Shown: positions 35,613 to 48,673, numbered from the stretch's first letter. The stretch is DNA of 64,000 nucleotides from Pantoea sp. AS-PWVM4 (GCF_000468095.1 NZ_ASZC01000019.1:1-64000), one strand, 5' to 3'. The notes: generated by a model not told the origin, from the letters alone. Made by a program: numbers and translations.

Positions 35613-35785
35613 TGTATGGCTAGCAAAGGAAATATATTGGCGGATGGGCGAATTGCATTTAATGCTGCAAAACTCTTATTTTTGTTTTGGAAGTGTTAAA
35701 AGCCCAGGGCCACCGAATCAGGTATGCTACGATAGCCGCTTTTATTTTCACCAGACTATCCAGCTAACACTTGGTTAATTAAAAA

Positions 35786-37168
35786 ATGCAGGAAGAAATT
35801 AAACAATACATCTCTGTCATTCTTAAAGAATGGCAGCCTTTACGTGCAGAACTTCCACAAAATGTAATAGTCATTCTGCGAAATATTGCAGAAGAACAAT
35901 CAGACAATTTAGCGCATCGATTTTATGAAAGTTTGTTTAAAGATCCAGCAATTGCCAGGCATTTGTCCTATGAGTTGGTAGAAGAACAACTTAGTCGCTC
36001 TCTGTCTAAATGGGTAAAAGCGATCCTGACTCAGGACGAAAGCCAGTTTGAAACGCTGGCGCAACAGCAATATCACGTTGGGGGCGTGCATGCGCGCATT
36101 GGTATTCCGGTGGAATTTGTCCAGCGCGGTGCTCGGCAACTTAAATATGGTATTTACGACTACATCACCCAGCACAATATTGAAACCGAGCTGGGTTTAC
36201 AGGTTATGCACTATGCCGCGATGGCCATTGATATCGCTATCGAAATGATGAGTCACGCCTATGCGATGTCGCATTATCGGGCAACGCGAAATGAAGAGGC
36301 GTATCGCATGCATGTATTGATGAATAACGCCTGGCAGGAACAAGGTAAACAGCAGTCAGCACTTTCCAGTTGGGAAAACTCAGTGATCTATGGACTGGTC
36401 AGTGGCGTACACCAGTCGGAAGCGTTGATAAAAATTTCCGACTCTAACTTTGGCTTATGGTTCCGCCATAAATGCGTTCGTCAATTTGGTGAAACAGAAC
36501 AAATTCAGCAGATACGCCTGCTGATGACAACCATTGATCAAAAGATGGCTAGCCTGGATATCACCACGGATATACCCGTAGAAAAATTGCAAGATCTGTT
36601 ACGTATCATTCATGCCTGTTGTCAGAAAATTAGCACCTATATGGAGATGCTGTTTAACGACGTGTCGCATATGCAGGACGGTAAAGACGCTCTGACGAAT
36701 TTACTTAACAAACGTTATTTGCCGATTGTTCTGAAACATGAAGTCAGCCTGGCGATGGAAAACCATTTGCCATTAAGCGTGGCAATCATCGATGTGGATT
36801 TTTTCAAAAAGGTCAACGATGAATGGGGACATTCGGTTGGCGATCGCGCATTAACGCATGTTGCCAATTTACTCAGCGATAATATTCGCGCCAGCGATTA
36901 TGTTTTCCGCTATGGCGGAGAAGAGTTCCTGATTGTGCTGGTGGAAGCGGGGCAGTCCGAGGCGTATATGCTACTGGAACGTATTCGCCGCATCGTCAGT
37001 GGCACACCTTTTGAAGCGGTTTCCGGTAAAAACCTCCCCATCACAGTCAGTATTGGTTATACCGTTCATGATGGACACCCTGACTATAATCAGTTACTCA
37101 ATCGGGCAGATGTTGCGTTGTATGAAGCTAAACGCAACGGCAGGAATCGTATCGAGCAACATAAGTAA
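35786..37168 (+). CDS. dosC: Globin-coupled diguanylate cyclase, DosC-like
   Basis: A 460-residue oxygen sensor and diguanylate cyclase, equal in length to E. coli DosC (YddV). The globin domain has the proximal heme ligand His102 (VHARIGIP), distal Tyr47 (RFYESLF) and the distal-pocket leucine in EEQLS. A middle helical domain links to a GGDEF domain with YGGEEFLIV and an upstream RASD inhibitory site. It should make c-di-GMP in an oxygen-dependent way. In E. coli dosC lies beside the phosphodiesterase gene dosP; no dosP is present here. Confidence 0.93.
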   Translation: MQEEIKQYISVILKEWQPLRAELPQNVIVILRNIAEEQSDNLAHRFYESLFKDPAIARHLSYELVEEQLSRSLSKWVKAILTQDESQFETLAQQQYHVGGVHARIGIPVEFVQRGARQLKYGIYDYITQHNIETELGLQVMHYAAMAIDIAIEMMSHAYAMSHYRATRNEEAYRMHVLMNNAWQEQGKQQSALSSWENSVIYGLVSGVHQSEALIKISDSNFGLWFRHKCVRQFGETEQIQQIRLLMTTIDQKMASLDITTDIPVEKLQDLLRIIHACCQKISTYMEMLFNDVSHMQDGKDALTNLLNKRYLPIVLKHEVSLAMENHLPLSVAIIDVDFFKKVNDEWGHSVGDRALTHVANLLSDNIRASDYVFRYGGEEFLIVLVEAGQSEAYMLLERIRRIVSGTPFEAVSGKNLPITVSIGYTVHDGHPDYNQLLNRADVALYEAKRNGRNRIEQHK

Positions 37169-37274
37169 GGGAGACTCAGGCTGCTTAAGATACCTTTGCA
37201 GACTCTGGTCAACAGTCTGACCAGACATCATGAAAAAACCGCCTGTTAAAACGGGTTAACCCTTTGCCAGGGTA

Positions 37275-37634
37275 TTAGGGTTCGACATCGGGGTTACGCT
37301 GTCCCAGCCTGGCACAAGAACGAAAGCGTGATGGCTGCATGTTCTGCCATTTCATAAAGGCCCGGCTGAACGTCTGCTGCGACCCAAAACCGTGGCGTAG
37401 GGCAATAGTTGTAATGCTATCCTGGCTTTCAGCCAGTTCTTGTGCCGCCCGTTCCAGACGTTTCTGCCGAACATAGCCTAAGATCGTCATTTGGTTGACC
37501 TGTTTAAACATATGCTGGATATGCCATCTGGAATAACCCGAGCGCGTGGCGACATCATCAATGCTGTGCACTCTGTGCAGGTTCATATCAATCCAGCGTG
37601 TCAGGTCTTCAATGATTTGCTTTTTATAAGGCAC
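37275..37634 (-). CDS. AraC-family regulator, RamA/MarA-like
   Basis: A 119-residue stand-alone AraC DNA-binding domain of the MarA/SoxS/RamA class, with two HTH motifs (SIDDVATRSGYSRWHIQHMF and SITTIALRHGFGSQQTFSRAF). RamA is 113 residues. Such proteins activate efflux pumps and stress genes. No ramR-like gene lies beside it; instead a perfect 20-bp palindrome sits about 70 bp upstream, shared with the divergent unknown gene. Confidence 0.88.
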   Translation of the reverse strand: MPYKKQIIEDLTRWIDMNLHRVHSIDDVATRSGYSRWHIQHMFKQVNQMTILGYVRQKRLERAAQELAESQDSITTIALRHGFGSQQTFSRAFMKWQNMQPSRFRSCARLGQRNPDVEP

Positions 37635-37701
37635 AATCTTACTTTCCCGGTTTTGTTGCTGTGAGTGGCGTTCACTACGAAATCATAACGTTTCTTAGGT
37701 T

Positions 37702-37721
37702 AAAAGTAATCGATTACTTTT
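37702..37721. promoter_or_regulatory. Perfect 20-bp palindrome, candidate operator
   Basis: AAAAGTAATC followed by its exact reverse complement GATTACTTTT, in the divergent region between the RamA-like gene and the unknown gene at 37749. It has the size and symmetry of a dimeric repressor site. The protein that binds it is unknown. Confidence 0.5.
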
Positions 37722-37748
37722 TTTCCTTGTTTCTTTGATTATGTCGGG

Positions 37749-38453
37749 ATGGCTAATCGGTTATATTCGTACGTTGATAATCTAAACAGCAGGTTGTGCA
37801 ACAGAATAAGAAGGGAATTCAGGGTGACCGGGAAAATTGAGTATCAGATTGAAAAGTACAGTTTTACCGAAATTGCTGAGCCAACCCGACTGACCGCGCA
37901 GTGGGGGGAAGTGCTGGAGGAGTGCCGTCAGTTACCAGCGGGTGCAGAAGAACGTCTGCGCATCGCATTGCTGAATGTCGACTATGTCACCAGCTTTGAA
38001 CTTCCCTTCAGACTGCTGCTGACGCGCGCACCTCAACTGATTGCCGGGTTGCGGGATGAATTTCAGCTTCAACAGAAAAACGTGCTCTTTAACGGCAAGC
38101 GTTTTGGTTGCGTTTACAGCCTGAACACCGATTTGAATAGCATACCGGACGAGTTCCAGTATCGCCTCTCTACCCGCATCCGCCGCGTCGATGCAACTGG
38201 CGGGAGTGCCGCCCCTTATCAGCAAATCGCCAAAGAGGTCAAAGCTCCGCGTGAACGGCTTAAACTGGCGCTTGAATCGGCGTTGCAGGTTACCGCGCTG
38301 GATGGGCTGTTTTGGTTTGGAATTCAGCGCATTGCCGCAGATGTGCAACGCTTAAGAAAAACGGGGATGAGAATCGCCACTGCCGAAATCGAGGTATTCG
38401 ATAATCTCACCGGCACCACCCGACGCGTTCCGTTCTACCGGCTTGAAAGTTAA
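37749..38453 (+). CDS. Unrecognised protein
   Basis: A 234-residue soluble protein I do not recognise. No signal peptide, membrane helix or cofactor motif is seen. It is rich in Leu and Arg, with predicted helices (for example PAGAEERLRIALLNVDY and ERLKLALESALQ). The ATG at 37749 has no clear ribosome-binding site; an in-frame GTG at 37824 follows AAGGGA and would give 209 residues. It is divergent from the RamA-like gene with a palindromic operator between them, and ends at a hairpin. Confidence 0.7.
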   Translation: MANRLYSYVDNLNSRLCNRIRREFRVTGKIEYQIEKYSFTEIAEPTRLTAQWGEVLEECRQLPAGAEERLRIALLNVDYVTSFELPFRLLLTRAPQLIAGLRDEFQLQQKNVLFNGKRFGCVYSLNTDLNSIPDEFQYRLSTRIRRVDATGGSAAPYQQIAKEVKAPRERLKLALESALQVTALDGLFWFGIQRIAADVQRLRKTGMRIATAEIEVFDNLTGTTRRVPFYRLES

Positions 38454-38459
38454 TCGCGT

Positions 38460-38484
38460 GTCCCGAACCGCAGCGGTTCGGGAC
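38460..38484. terminator. Bidirectional hairpin between convergent genes
   Basis: A perfect 11-bp stem, GTCCCGAACCG / CGGTTCGGGAC, with a 3-base loop, between the convergent genes at 37749 and 38495. Confidence 0.7.
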
Positions 38485-38494
38485 GTGCACAACC

Positions 38495-38821
38495 TTAAGA
38501 CGTTTCCAGCAGCGAACGCTTCATGGTCCCGGTGAGGTTATCCAGCAGGTTCTTCAGCAGTTGTACCGCCAGCATCACGCTCTGCAAATTGTAATAAAGC
38601 GCCACATCATTCTGAATAAGATACTCTGTAAATTCGCGATTTTTCAGCAATGACAACGCCCGGTTAACCTGCTCACGCAGGTGGTTACAGTTATTCAGAT
38701 AAACGTCCAACGACGAATACATGCCATCCATCAGTTGGTGAAGAAGGGCATTAACTTGCTCAAATTCTGTCACCAGTTCGTGGTGGCGCTGGCCGTGCTT
38801 TACAAAACCATTGATACCCAT
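38495..38821 (-). CDS. Unrecognised small helical protein beside a chemoreceptor
   Basis: A 108-residue, probably all-helical protein rich in Leu and Asn. I do not recognise it. It begins 31 bp after the chemoreceptor stop on the same strand with GGGAAGATCCC upstream, so it is likely cotranscribed with the receptor and may act with it. No signal peptide or membrane helix is visible. Confidence 0.65.
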   Translation of the reverse strand: MGINGFVKHGQRHHELVTEFEQVNALLHQLMDGMYSSLDVYLNNCNHLREQVNRALSLLKNREFTEYLIQNDVALYYNLQSVMLAVQLLKNLLDNLTGTMKRSLLETS

Positions 38822-38852
38822 TGGGATCTTCCCTCTGTCACGCCATCACCCG

Positions 38853-40523
38853 TCAGAAACTCTGCCAGTTTGTATCATTCCCTTTATTCAGGGAGACGGG
38901 CAGTGGGGCTAACGCCTTTAACACCGGTTGTGGCCTGACGGTATCTGCAAGCTTCGCTATCGGCAGCGCTGCGCCGGACAGGGTGAACTGGCTGACCAGC
39001 CCGGACAGCGTCTGCGCCTGCTCCTGAAGTGAGGCGGAGGCGGCGGAGGCTTCCTCTACCAACGCAGCATTCTGCTGGGTGACGTCATCCATCTGACTGA
39101 TAGCCTGATGCACCTGCGTAATACCGGTATTCTGCTCTTCGGCCGCCGCGGCGATTTCACTGACCAGATCGTTAACCTGCCTGAACGCGGTCTTCAAACC
39201 GGCCATGTTTTCTTCCACGGTTTCCGCCTGAACGGCACCGGATTCCACCAGGTTATAGGAGCTGTCGATAAGCTGCTTGATTTCCCTGGCCGCCTGGGTG
39301 GAACGCTGTGAAAGACTGCGCACTTCACCTGCGACAACCGCAAAGCCTTTGCCGTGTTCTCCAGCCCGTGCGGCTTCTACCGCGGCGTTAAGCGCCAGAA
39401 TGTTGGTTTGAAAGGCAATACCCTCAATCAGCGTCACGATTTCCGTAATTTTTTTCGAACTGCTTCTGATCTCCGCCATAGTACCCAGCATGCTGGCCAG
39501 CGATGCTTCACTGGCGTCCGAAAGCGCTGTCGCATTGCTGGCAAGACGGCTGGCCTGGCGGGTATTATCCGCCGTCTGTCGCACGGTTTCGCTCAGTTCG
39601 GCCATGCTGGCTGCCGTCTGTTCCAATGAGGCAGCCTGCTGTTCTGTTCTCGATGACAGATCTTCATTCCCCGCGGCAATTTGGGCCGAAGCGGAGCTGA
39701 CAGAATGGGACGCCGTACTGACCGAGGTGAGTGCAGATCCCACACGCGTCAGAAGTTGGTTGAATGAACGGGCCATAATACCGACTTCATCTTTTTTGCT
39801 GTCGTCTGCGGTGACGCTCAGGTCCAGGTTTTCACCCGCATGGTTCATAATATCGCCAATGCGTCGCAGGCTGTGACGAATACGCAGAATTGTCATGGCA
39901 GCCAGGGTGCCGAGAATAATCAGAGCCGCGGCTACCCCCAGAGTCATGCCCCACAGCGTACGCTGATAAGTGTCATGATTGATGGTTCGTAAGTTATTTC
40001 CCAGCGAGATATTCAGTGCCAGCTGCTTGCGATAATTTTCCTTAAGCGAATAGATAGCTCCGGCGATGCCATTTTGGTTGTCGTTATTAAGCAGGTTCAA
40101 CGTAACATCATCCTGATGCGCTCGTGATGCGGTAAGAAATTCAGGCAGGCGCGATTCAATCACTTTCAACTTGGTTAATGCGTTTTCCGCCATTTGTCTG
40201 TCTTCATCGCTGGAGATATCGTTTTTTAAGTAATAATCAGCGAGGGTTTTGATACCCGACAGGCGCTGCGAAATTTCTTGTTCAACGGCTGGCATTTTGC
40301 TGTTATCGGTCTGACTCTGGTGTCGGTATAGCGCAACTGAAAGCCGGTTGCTGCGATCTATTAACTCGCCCAGATCTTTAATCGAAGGAATCGCATTGAC
40401 CTGCACATATTCAAAACGATCCTGAAAACCGGCCAATAGTCGGAGAGAAGTTATGCCGATAATAACAAGTGAAGCAGAGAGTAGAACGAAAGCCAGCGTG
40501 AGCCTTTGTGTGATATTCATCAT
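38853..40523 (-). CDS. Methyl-accepting chemotaxis protein
   Basis: A 556-residue chemoreceptor: N-terminal membrane helix ([18 protein letters not shown]), a helical ligand domain of about 155 residues (4HB type), a second membrane helix ([19 protein letters not shown]), HAMP, and a signalling domain with [19 protein letters not shown] at the tip. It is a paralogue of the receptor at 30582 in its signalling half but not in its ligand half. It is probably cotranscribed with the small unknown gene after it. Confidence 0.95.
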   Translation of the reverse strand: MMNITQRLTLAFVLLSASLVIIGITSLRLLAGFQDRFEYVQVNAIPSIKDLGELIDRSNRLSVALYRHQSQTDNSKMPAVEQEISQRLSGIKTLADYYLKNDISSDEDRQMAENALTKLKVIESRLPEFLTASRAHQDDVTLNLLNNDNQNGIAGAIYSLKENYRKQLALNISLGNNLRTINHDTYQRTLWGMTLGVAAALIILGTLAAMTILRIRHSLRRIGDIMNHAGENLDLSVTADDSKKDEVGIMARSFNQLLTRVGSALTSVSTASHSVSSASAQIAAGNEDLSSRTEQQAASLEQTAASMAELSETVRQTADNTRQASRLASNATALSDASEASLASMLGTMAEIRSSSKKITEIVTLIEGIAFQTNILALNAAVEAARAGEHGKGFAVVAGEVRSLSQRSTQAAREIKQLIDSSYNLVESGAVQAETVEENMAGLKTAFRQVNDLVSEIAAAAEEQNTGITQVHQAISQMDDVTQQNAALVEEASAASASLQEQAQTLSGLVSQFTLSGAALPIAKLADTVRPQPVLKALAPLPVSLNKGNDTNWQSF

Positions 40524-40679
40524 TTTCTACCTGGTAAAATGTTAATAAAAATAATCTGTCACTTCCGAACCATCGGCAGGGACGATAGAACTTTTATTTC
40601 AAATAAAATGACTTACTTTATTTACACCTTTCACTTTTTTTGACTGACAGGAATTTCCCTGACAGTGTTTTTTTCTATA

Positions 40680-41684
40680 TCAACTGCGGTGGTCTGATGC
40701 GCGAGCGGCCATCCATTGACGGTATTGCGCCGGTGACATCTCCATAATTTGATTAAAGGCTTTACGGAAAGCGGTTTCTTCCGAGTAACCACAATCTCTG
40801 GCAATCTGACGAATGCTGACACGGGTGCTAATGAGCATGGTACAGGCCGTTTCAATCCGGACCCGCGTAATAAATTCTTTCGGTGTTTCCTGCGACAGTG
40901 CTTTAAATTTGCGCTGGAGGGTTCGCTCCGTGGTGTTCAGCGCAGAGGCGAGCTGTGCCGCATTGATGGAGGGATTTTGCATGCGAATAATCTCCTCGGC
41001 GCGCACTAAAAATGGTGTCCCGGAGTGAATGGAACCTGGCGATGCGCTGAGATGCTGACGCAAAAAATGGTTATCGGTAAGTGACATCTCTGAAGTGAGA
41101 TTTGCCACCTCTGTACCTGCCGCTTTTTCGATAATATTTAGGGCCAGTGAAATCCATGAAAAACACCCGCCGGTGGTAAGCACTCCGCGATCCTCCTCCA
41201 GCATTTTGCCTCGTGCCGGGATGGCGTCAGGATAACGTTCCTGCAACATATGACTGACCCACCATGTGGTGGCGTATGACCTCTCTTTGAGCAAACCTGC
41301 CTCCCCGAGAACAACCCCACCGGTACCGGAAGCGGCCACCAGCGCGCCATTGTCATACATTTTTCTGAACCAGGTGGCGGCCAGGTTAATGTCCGCTAAG
41401 TTCAATGGTTGCAGATCCGGCCCCAGCAGCATGCCGGGCGCAATTACGACATCGGGTTGGCCCGCCCCCTGGAAGGAGCTGTCAATATGAATAAGCCGGC
41501 CTTCGGTATCCCAGACCGGCGCACCATCGGCGCTGACAATCAGCGTCTCAAAGGTTTTTTCGGGAAACTTGATGGCATGAGCTGGGGAGGCGGCTATCGC
41601 TTTATTGGTTATCCAGAACAAGTCTGCCAGGCCTGCGATGGCCGAAAGCACGCTGCCTTCCAGGGCCAGTATGGCAATACGCAT
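40680..41684 (-). CDS. GlxA-family regulator (DJ-1/PfpI plus AraC HTH)
   Basis: A 334-residue regulator with an N-terminal DJ-1/PfpI-like domain, where the usual nucleophile position reads AASGTGGVVLGEAGLL (glycine-rich, no cysteine), and a C-terminal AraC HTH (NAAQLASALNTTERTLQRKF, IRQIARDCGYSEETAFRKAF). No obvious target gene is adjacent: a 369-bp empty region lies upstream. Confidence 0.9.
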   Translation of the reverse strand: MRIAILALEGSVLSAIAGLADLFWITNKAIAASPAHAIKFPEKTFETLIVSADGAPVWDTEGRLIHIDSSFQGAGQPDVVIAPGMLLGPDLQPLNLADINLAATWFRKMYDNGALVAASGTGGVVLGEAGLLKERSYATTWWVSHMLQERYPDAIPARGKMLEEDRGVLTTGGCFSWISLALNIIEKAAGTEVANLTSEMSLTDNHFLRQHLSASPGSIHSGTPFLVRAEEIIRMQNPSINAAQLASALNTTERTLQRKFKALSQETPKEFITRVRIETACTMLISTRVSIRQIARDCGYSEETAFRKAFNQIMEMSPAQYRQWMAARASDHRS

Positions 41685-42053
41685 GTATCTCTTCCTGTTG
41701 TTAAATTGTCGTAAATTGCGTGAAAAATGTGACTTTTTTACCTGCTGATTTTCGTAATGCTTATCGGCCTCGCTGTGGTTCTGTGTATTTGCCTGAGTAA
41801 AGCTTTTACTGGACCTGATTATTTCATGAAATCAACAGATACGGCTGCGTTTAACAACCTTTTCTGCTGGCAGGAAGTGAGGGAAAGCTACGCAGCTCTG
41901 ACGTCTGGATAAGGTATGAACAGGAAAAACACCATGCCTTAAGCAAGGTTATTTGCACGAGTGAGGGGGATTAACGGTTGCTGAAGGACAACAGCATTCA
42001 GGCATCAGGTGCCTGAATAGAAAGCGCTGCGCCCGGCAGCGATATAAAAAGGA
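41685..42053. other. 369-bp intergenic region
   Basis: Control region of the GlxA-type gene plus the 3' flank of the NAD(P)H-binding protein gene. It contains two stem-loops near its right end (41996-42041, listed separately). No gene was seen in the rest. Confidence 0.5.
41996..42041 (-). terminator. Double hairpin downstream of NAD(P)H-binding protein gene
   Basis: On the minus strand CGCTGC / GCAGCG (42025-42041) is followed by CTTTCT, then a second perfect 9-bp stem ATTCAGGCA / TGCCTGAAT (41996-42018). Together they probably terminate the gene at 42054. Confidence 0.6.
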
Positions 42054-42839
42054 TCAGATTGATGCGGTTGGTTTTAAAAATAAATTTAATTCGTCAATAA
42101 TGTATCCAGGTTCTTCCTCAAGCGGCATATTATGTAAATCTAAAATCCCTTCGTTTTTTCGTGGGTCATCAGCCAGCAAGGTGGCAAATAAAGGCATAAG
42201 GTTATTTTGTTCTTCCCCGTGTTCTGCCACCAGTTCAAACGTTTTATTTATTGCGGCGTCGCTGGTCAGGGCGCTAACCAACACACGGGCGATTTGTGCG
42301 CGGGATATTACGCCATCTTCTGGCGTACCGGCATGGCGGCGGTCGCCCTGGAGCATGACGATGTGATGTTGATCATCATGGTTATAATCAAACCAGCCCG
42401 GTCTGACGATGGTATAAGGATGGCCACTTGCCCGGACCAACCGCTCGGCACGCCTTTTCCAGTCATGGACCTCTGTCTGCTGATTCCAGCTACCCAGTCG
42501 TTCGGTGACACCAATGGTAGTCATTAACACGATACGTGCCTGCGTGCCGCGAAACCTTTGCAGGACATTACGCACTCCGCCATAATCAATTGCCCTGGCG
42601 CCGATACGTCCCTGCCCATCAGAACCCAGCGTAAAGATAACGGCATCAATATTCTCCGCCACATCAGTTAATGTTTCGGGCTGAGACACATCGCCGTAGA
42701 ATATGTCGGTGCCATGCGGGAGAAGTTTTACTTTGCGCTGATTCCTGATCAGCGCTCTGGGTTGGTGACCCATTTCTATTGCCGTCTTCATAACATGAAG
42801 ACCAATACTTCCGGTCGCCCCGGCAACAAGTATTTTCAT
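42054..42839 (-). CDS. NAD(P)H-binding protein, NmrA/atypical SDR type
   Basis: A 261-residue Rossmann-fold protein with the dinucleotide motif VAGATGSIGLHV at the N-terminus, of the NmrA-like/atypical SDR group. It lacks a classical YxxxK. These proteins act as quinone reductases or redox sensors. It is divergent from a LysR gene (149 bp between starts), which probably regulates it. Confidence 0.88.
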   Translation of the reverse strand: MKILVAGATGSIGLHVMKTAIEMGHQPRALIRNQRKVKLLPHGTDIFYGDVSQPETLTDVAENIDAVIFTLGSDGQGRIGARAIDYGGVRNVLQRFRGTQARIVLMTTIGVTERLGSWNQQTEVHDWKRRAERLVRASGHPYTIVRPGWFDYNHDDQHHIVMLQGDRRHAGTPEDGVISRAQIARVLVSALTSDAAINKTFELVAEHGEEQNNLMPLFATLLADDPRKNEGILDLHNMPLEEEPGYIIDELNLFLKPTASI

Positions 42840-42985
42840 GATAAACCTTCTGTTGCTTCAGATATATTTTCACTACAGATAGAATATCAACCATCATTGT
42901 TATCAGTAACGGGGTTAAAATGATTGTGTCTATGAACACCCCTCATAAATATGGTTTGTCGGGGCGGAGATGAATAAGGAAATAA

Positions 42986-43882
<897 letters not shown>

Positions 43883-43908
43883 CTGGCCTGCGCTGAACAG
43901 CAGGCCAG
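43883..43908. terminator. Bidirectional hairpin
   Basis: CTGGCCTGC / GCAGGCCAG, a 9-bp perfect stem with an 8-base loop, between the convergent LysR and aldo/keto reductase genes. Confidence 0.65.
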
Positions 43909-43916
43909 CTTCAGCC

Positions 43917-45000
<1,084 letters not shown>

Positions 45001-45007
45001 AATGAAT

Positions 45008-45916
<909 letters not shown>

Positions 45917-45946
45917 TTAGAGGGTGCAATTAGCTAGGGTTAATTA

Positions 45947-45974
45947 GCAGGGTTCATTAATAAATGAACCCTGC
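45947..45974 (-). terminator. Hairpin terminator of the exported AhpD-like gene
   Basis: A perfect 12-bp stem, GCAGGGTTCATT / AATGAACCCTGC, with a 4-base loop, 10 bp past the stop of the gene at 45985. Confidence 0.7.
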
Positions 45975-45984
45975 CGTTGGTGGA

Positions 45985-46728
45985 TTACGCGTTCGCCAGC
46001 GCTTGTTGCAGTGCGTTCCCCGCCCGCATCGCTGCGTCGGTTTCGCCGTGTTGACGCAGGATATCTACCAACTGGCGCAGTTGTCCTGCCGTCAGACCGA
46101 CGCGTTGGCTGGCGCGCATATGGGATAACAATTGCGCCTCAACGCCGGGCGTGGCGGCTAATGCGCCAACCGTTGCCAGCTCGCGGCTTTGCCAGTCGAG
46201 GTTGTCACGGGCAAAAATATCCCCGAACAGATGAGTTTGCAGGTACTGATTAATCACCGGCGCGAAATCAAATAACGGTCCCTGGACAGGTGCACCGGAT
46301 ATTTTGGTCTGATTGGCGGTACCAACGCGGCGCAGTTCATCCCCGACAGGAATGGTGCTGGCTGGCTCATTACCCGCCATATCGTGGACTCCACGTTGTT
46401 GTCGCATCTCAACCACCTTCATCAGGGCATTTAACGCATTTAAACTGCGCGGAAAGCCGGTGTAGGCATACAGCTGAACCAGGACTTCTTTGATTTCGTT
46501 GACCGTCAGCCCGGCGTCCAGCCCCTGATTAAGCGCGGCATCGAGTTTTTCCATCTGGCTGGTTGCCATATACGCAGCAATCAATGGGATGGCCTGCTGG
46601 CGTGCCGACAACGTGGGTGATTTTTCATCCGTGCCGGTTGTCGCTGGTGCAGCGTGGACCGTGAGACTGCAACCCAGCATCAGCAGGAGCGCCGCAATCA
46701 AGACCTTAATGGGCGTGGTATTGTTCAT
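45985..46728 (-). CDS. Exported carboxymuconolactone decarboxylase-family protein
   Basis: A 247-residue protein with a signal peptide ([18 protein letters not shown], cleavage near AAPA) and two tandem CMD-like helical domains. The AhpD CxxC motif is absent. CMD proteins are usually cytosolic, so export is notable. Its start overlaps the end of the upstream cupin gene by 23 bp, so the two are coupled. The pair lies directly after the two-component system genes. Confidence 0.87.
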   Translation of the reverse strand: MNNTTPIKVLIAALLLMLGCSLTVHAAPATTGTDEKSPTLSARQQAIPLIAAYMATSQMEKLDAALNQGLDAGLTVNEIKEVLVQLYAYTGFPRSLNALNALMKVVEMRQQRGVHDMAGNEPASTIPVGDELRRVGTANQTKISGAPVQGPLFDFAPVINQYLQTHLFGDIFARDNLDWQSRELATVGALAATPGVEAQLLSHMRASQRVGLTAGQLRQLVDILRQHGETDAAMRAGNALQQALANA

Positions 46729-47173
46729 CCGTCACTTTCTCCATCCAGTTAACGTTGGTTCCATTTACCCTCCCGGTTATCGCCAGATGTGTCATGGCAC
46801 TGCCCGGGGCTGCGCCATGCCAGTGTTTGACGCCAGGCGGGCAGAAGACGACATCGCCAGGGCGAATGATCTGTATCGGCTGGCCCTCCTGCTGCGTCAG
46901 ACCCACACCGGCAGTGACAATCAACCGTTGACCTGCCGGATGCGTATGCCAGGCGGAACGTGCGCCTGGTTCAAAGGTGACATACGCCCCCGAAACCTCG
47001 ATGCCGTGATCAGGCTGAAATAACGGATCAACCCGGACGCGTCCGGTAAAGTTCTCCGCTGTCCCATACAGGGCGTTTTGACTTCCGGCAGGGGCGATGA
47101 TTTGCGCCTCAGCCGCGAATGCAAGAGTGAAGAAGGGCAGTAACAGCCCGAGGTAACGTTTTTTTCCGGTCAT
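46706..47173 (-). CDS. Exported cupin-domain protein
   Basis: A 155-residue protein with a signal peptide ([18 protein letters not shown]) and a single cupin barrel. Metal-binding cupin residues appear in [14 protein letters not shown] and PGVKHWHGA. From the family it could be a periplasmic dioxygenase, isomerase or quercetinase-like protein. The start at 47173 has AGGA upstream. It is followed by the exported CMD protein gene; a CusR-type box lies about 85 bp upstream. Confidence 0.86.
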   Translation of the reverse strand: MTGKKRYLGLLLPFFTLAFAAEAQIIAPAGSQNALYGTAENFTGRVRVDPLFQPDHGIEVSGAYVTFEPGARSAWHTHPAGQRLIVTAGVGLTQQEGQPIQIIRPGDVVFCPPGVKHWHGAAPGSAMTHLAITGRVNGTNVNWMEKVTDEQYHAH

Positions 47174-47239
47174 GCTGCGCGTCCTTTTTATTGATGAAAG
47201 GAGAGGGCCAGCCATGATATTAACGAGGGTAAAATGTCG

Positions 47240-48673
47240 TCAGACTGACGCTTCCCTGACAATTTTGTCAGTTGGGCATCTGGCAAGTGGCTGGGGATCC
47301 GTTTGCATGGCAAAGGTCAACCCAAAGGTATTCATGCCTTCTTCACTGCGTGCAAAGACCTCCCCCCGATGCATAATCGCCACGGCGCGAACGATCGACA
47401 ATCCCAGTCCGTGATGGGTATCGCTGCGGGTGCGGGAGGCGTCGGCCCGATAAAAACGTTCAAAAAGGCGAGGCAACTGATCGGGTGCGATGGGGGCACC
47501 CGGATTGGAAACTGCAACCCTGGCCTGATTATTTTTCTGGCTTAACCGGACAATCACCTGACTGTTGGCTGGGGCATGTCTGGCGCTATTTTCCAGTAAA
47601 TTGGCCAGCGAACGATGAAATAAACGCCGGTCAATCTCGACCGTGACATCACCCTGTACATCCAGAGAAAGGTGTTTTTCCGCGAATGAGGGTTCAACGT
47701 ATTCGGCTGTTTTCAGCGTTTCTGCGCGCAGGGACACCTGCGTGAGCTGCGCAGCATGTTCACCGGCGTGAGCATGGGACAGAAACAGCATGTCATTGAC
47801 GATCGAGGCCATGCGCTCAAGTTCTTCAAGGTTTGAGCCAAGTAACTCTTCCAGCTCATCATGTGAACGTCGACGTGAAAGCCCCAGTTGCGCTTGACCA
47901 ATCAGGTTGGTGAGCGGAGTGCGAAGTTCATGGGCGACATCCGCGTTAAAATTTTCGAGCTGCCGCCAGGCAACCTCCTGACGCGCCAACACGCCGTTGA
48001 ATGAAGATGCCAGTTGCTGCAACTCTCCGGGTAAGGCGGAGGTATCCAGCCGTTGACCATGATCGCCCGGCGCGAGCCGTTGCGCCTGTCTGCTTAATGT
48101 TCCCACCGGTCGCAGACCAATTCTTGAGACGCCATAGCCCAGCAACGCGACGATCACTACGCCCACCACGGCGATAATCAACAACGTGCGGGTGAACGCA
48201 TCCAGCGTGCCCATGTAGGGCGTAGAGTCGATGGCCACGATGTAGCGCAACGTCGGTCGTTCACCATTGGCAGGGAGGGTTTTGACCAACAGAAAAAGCG
48301 AGCAGACCCCTTCCGAGGCGCCGGGCATCTTGTTAAAACCTTCCTGCAAAGATGACCACTGCACCCCCACCGGTGGCGCGCCGCCGACATTAAAGCGCGG
48401 GTCTGCGCTGACTATCCAGTAGCGTACGCGCTCCCCTTCAGAATTGGTTAATACGGTGAATTTATTCGCCAGCCCAGACCAGTCATGCGCGGAGGTTCGC
48501 GCGGTGATCCACGGGCTCATTAAGGACTCCCGAAATAACAGCTCGTTATGCATCTGTTTTTGCAACGACTCATGCAACGAGCCGCGCAACAAAATGCCGA
48601 TCACAGCGACAATCATCAGGGCGGATAACGCAAACATCAGCGCAAGATGGAGCGAAAGAGAACGCTTAAACAT
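47240..48673 (-). CDS. Heavy-metal/oxidant-type sensor histidine kinase (CusS/HprS-like)
   Basis: A 477-residue inner-membrane kinase: first helix ([19 protein letters not shown]), a roughly 130-residue periplasmic domain, second helix ([19 protein letters not shown]), HAMP, HisKA with phosphoacceptor His in [11 protein letters not shown], and an ATPase domain with N, G1 and G2 boxes ([21 protein letters not shown]). It resembles CusS and HprS (YedV). The start at 48673 follows GGAGAGCAGC and overlaps the regulator gene by 8 bp. Confidence 0.93.
   Translation of the reverse strand: MFKRSLSLHLALMFALSALMIVAVIGILLRGSLHESLQKQMHNELLFRESLMSPWITARTSAHDWSGLANKFTVLTNSEGERVRYWIVSADPRFNVGGAPPVGVQWSSLQEGFNKMPGASEGVCSLFLLVKTLPANGERPTLRYIVAIDSTPYMGTLDAFTRTLLIIAVVGVVIVALLGYGVSRIGLRPVGTLSRQAQRLAPGDHGQRLDTSALPGELQQLASSFNGVLARQEVAWRQLENFNADVAHELRTPLTNLIGQAQLGLSRRRSHDELEELLGSNLEELERMASIVNDMLFLSHAHAGEHAAQLTQVSLRAETLKTAEYVEPSFAEKHLSLDVQGDVTVEIDRRLFHRSLANLLENSARHAPANSQVIVRLSQKNNQARVAVSNPGAPIAPDQLPRLFERFYRADASRTRSDTHHGLGLSIVRAVAIMHRGEVFARSEEGMNTFGLTFAMQTDPQPLARCPTDKIVREASV
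47257..47270 (-). promoter_or_regulatory. CusR/HprR-type box ahead of the cupin gene
   Basis: TGACA-attt-TGTCA, a perfect dyad inside the last codons of the sensor kinase gene and 84 bp upstream of the cupin start. The same TGACA-N4-TGTCA pattern occurs upstream of the response regulator. It matches, from memory, the core of the E. coli CusR/HprR recognition sequence. Confidence 0.6.
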
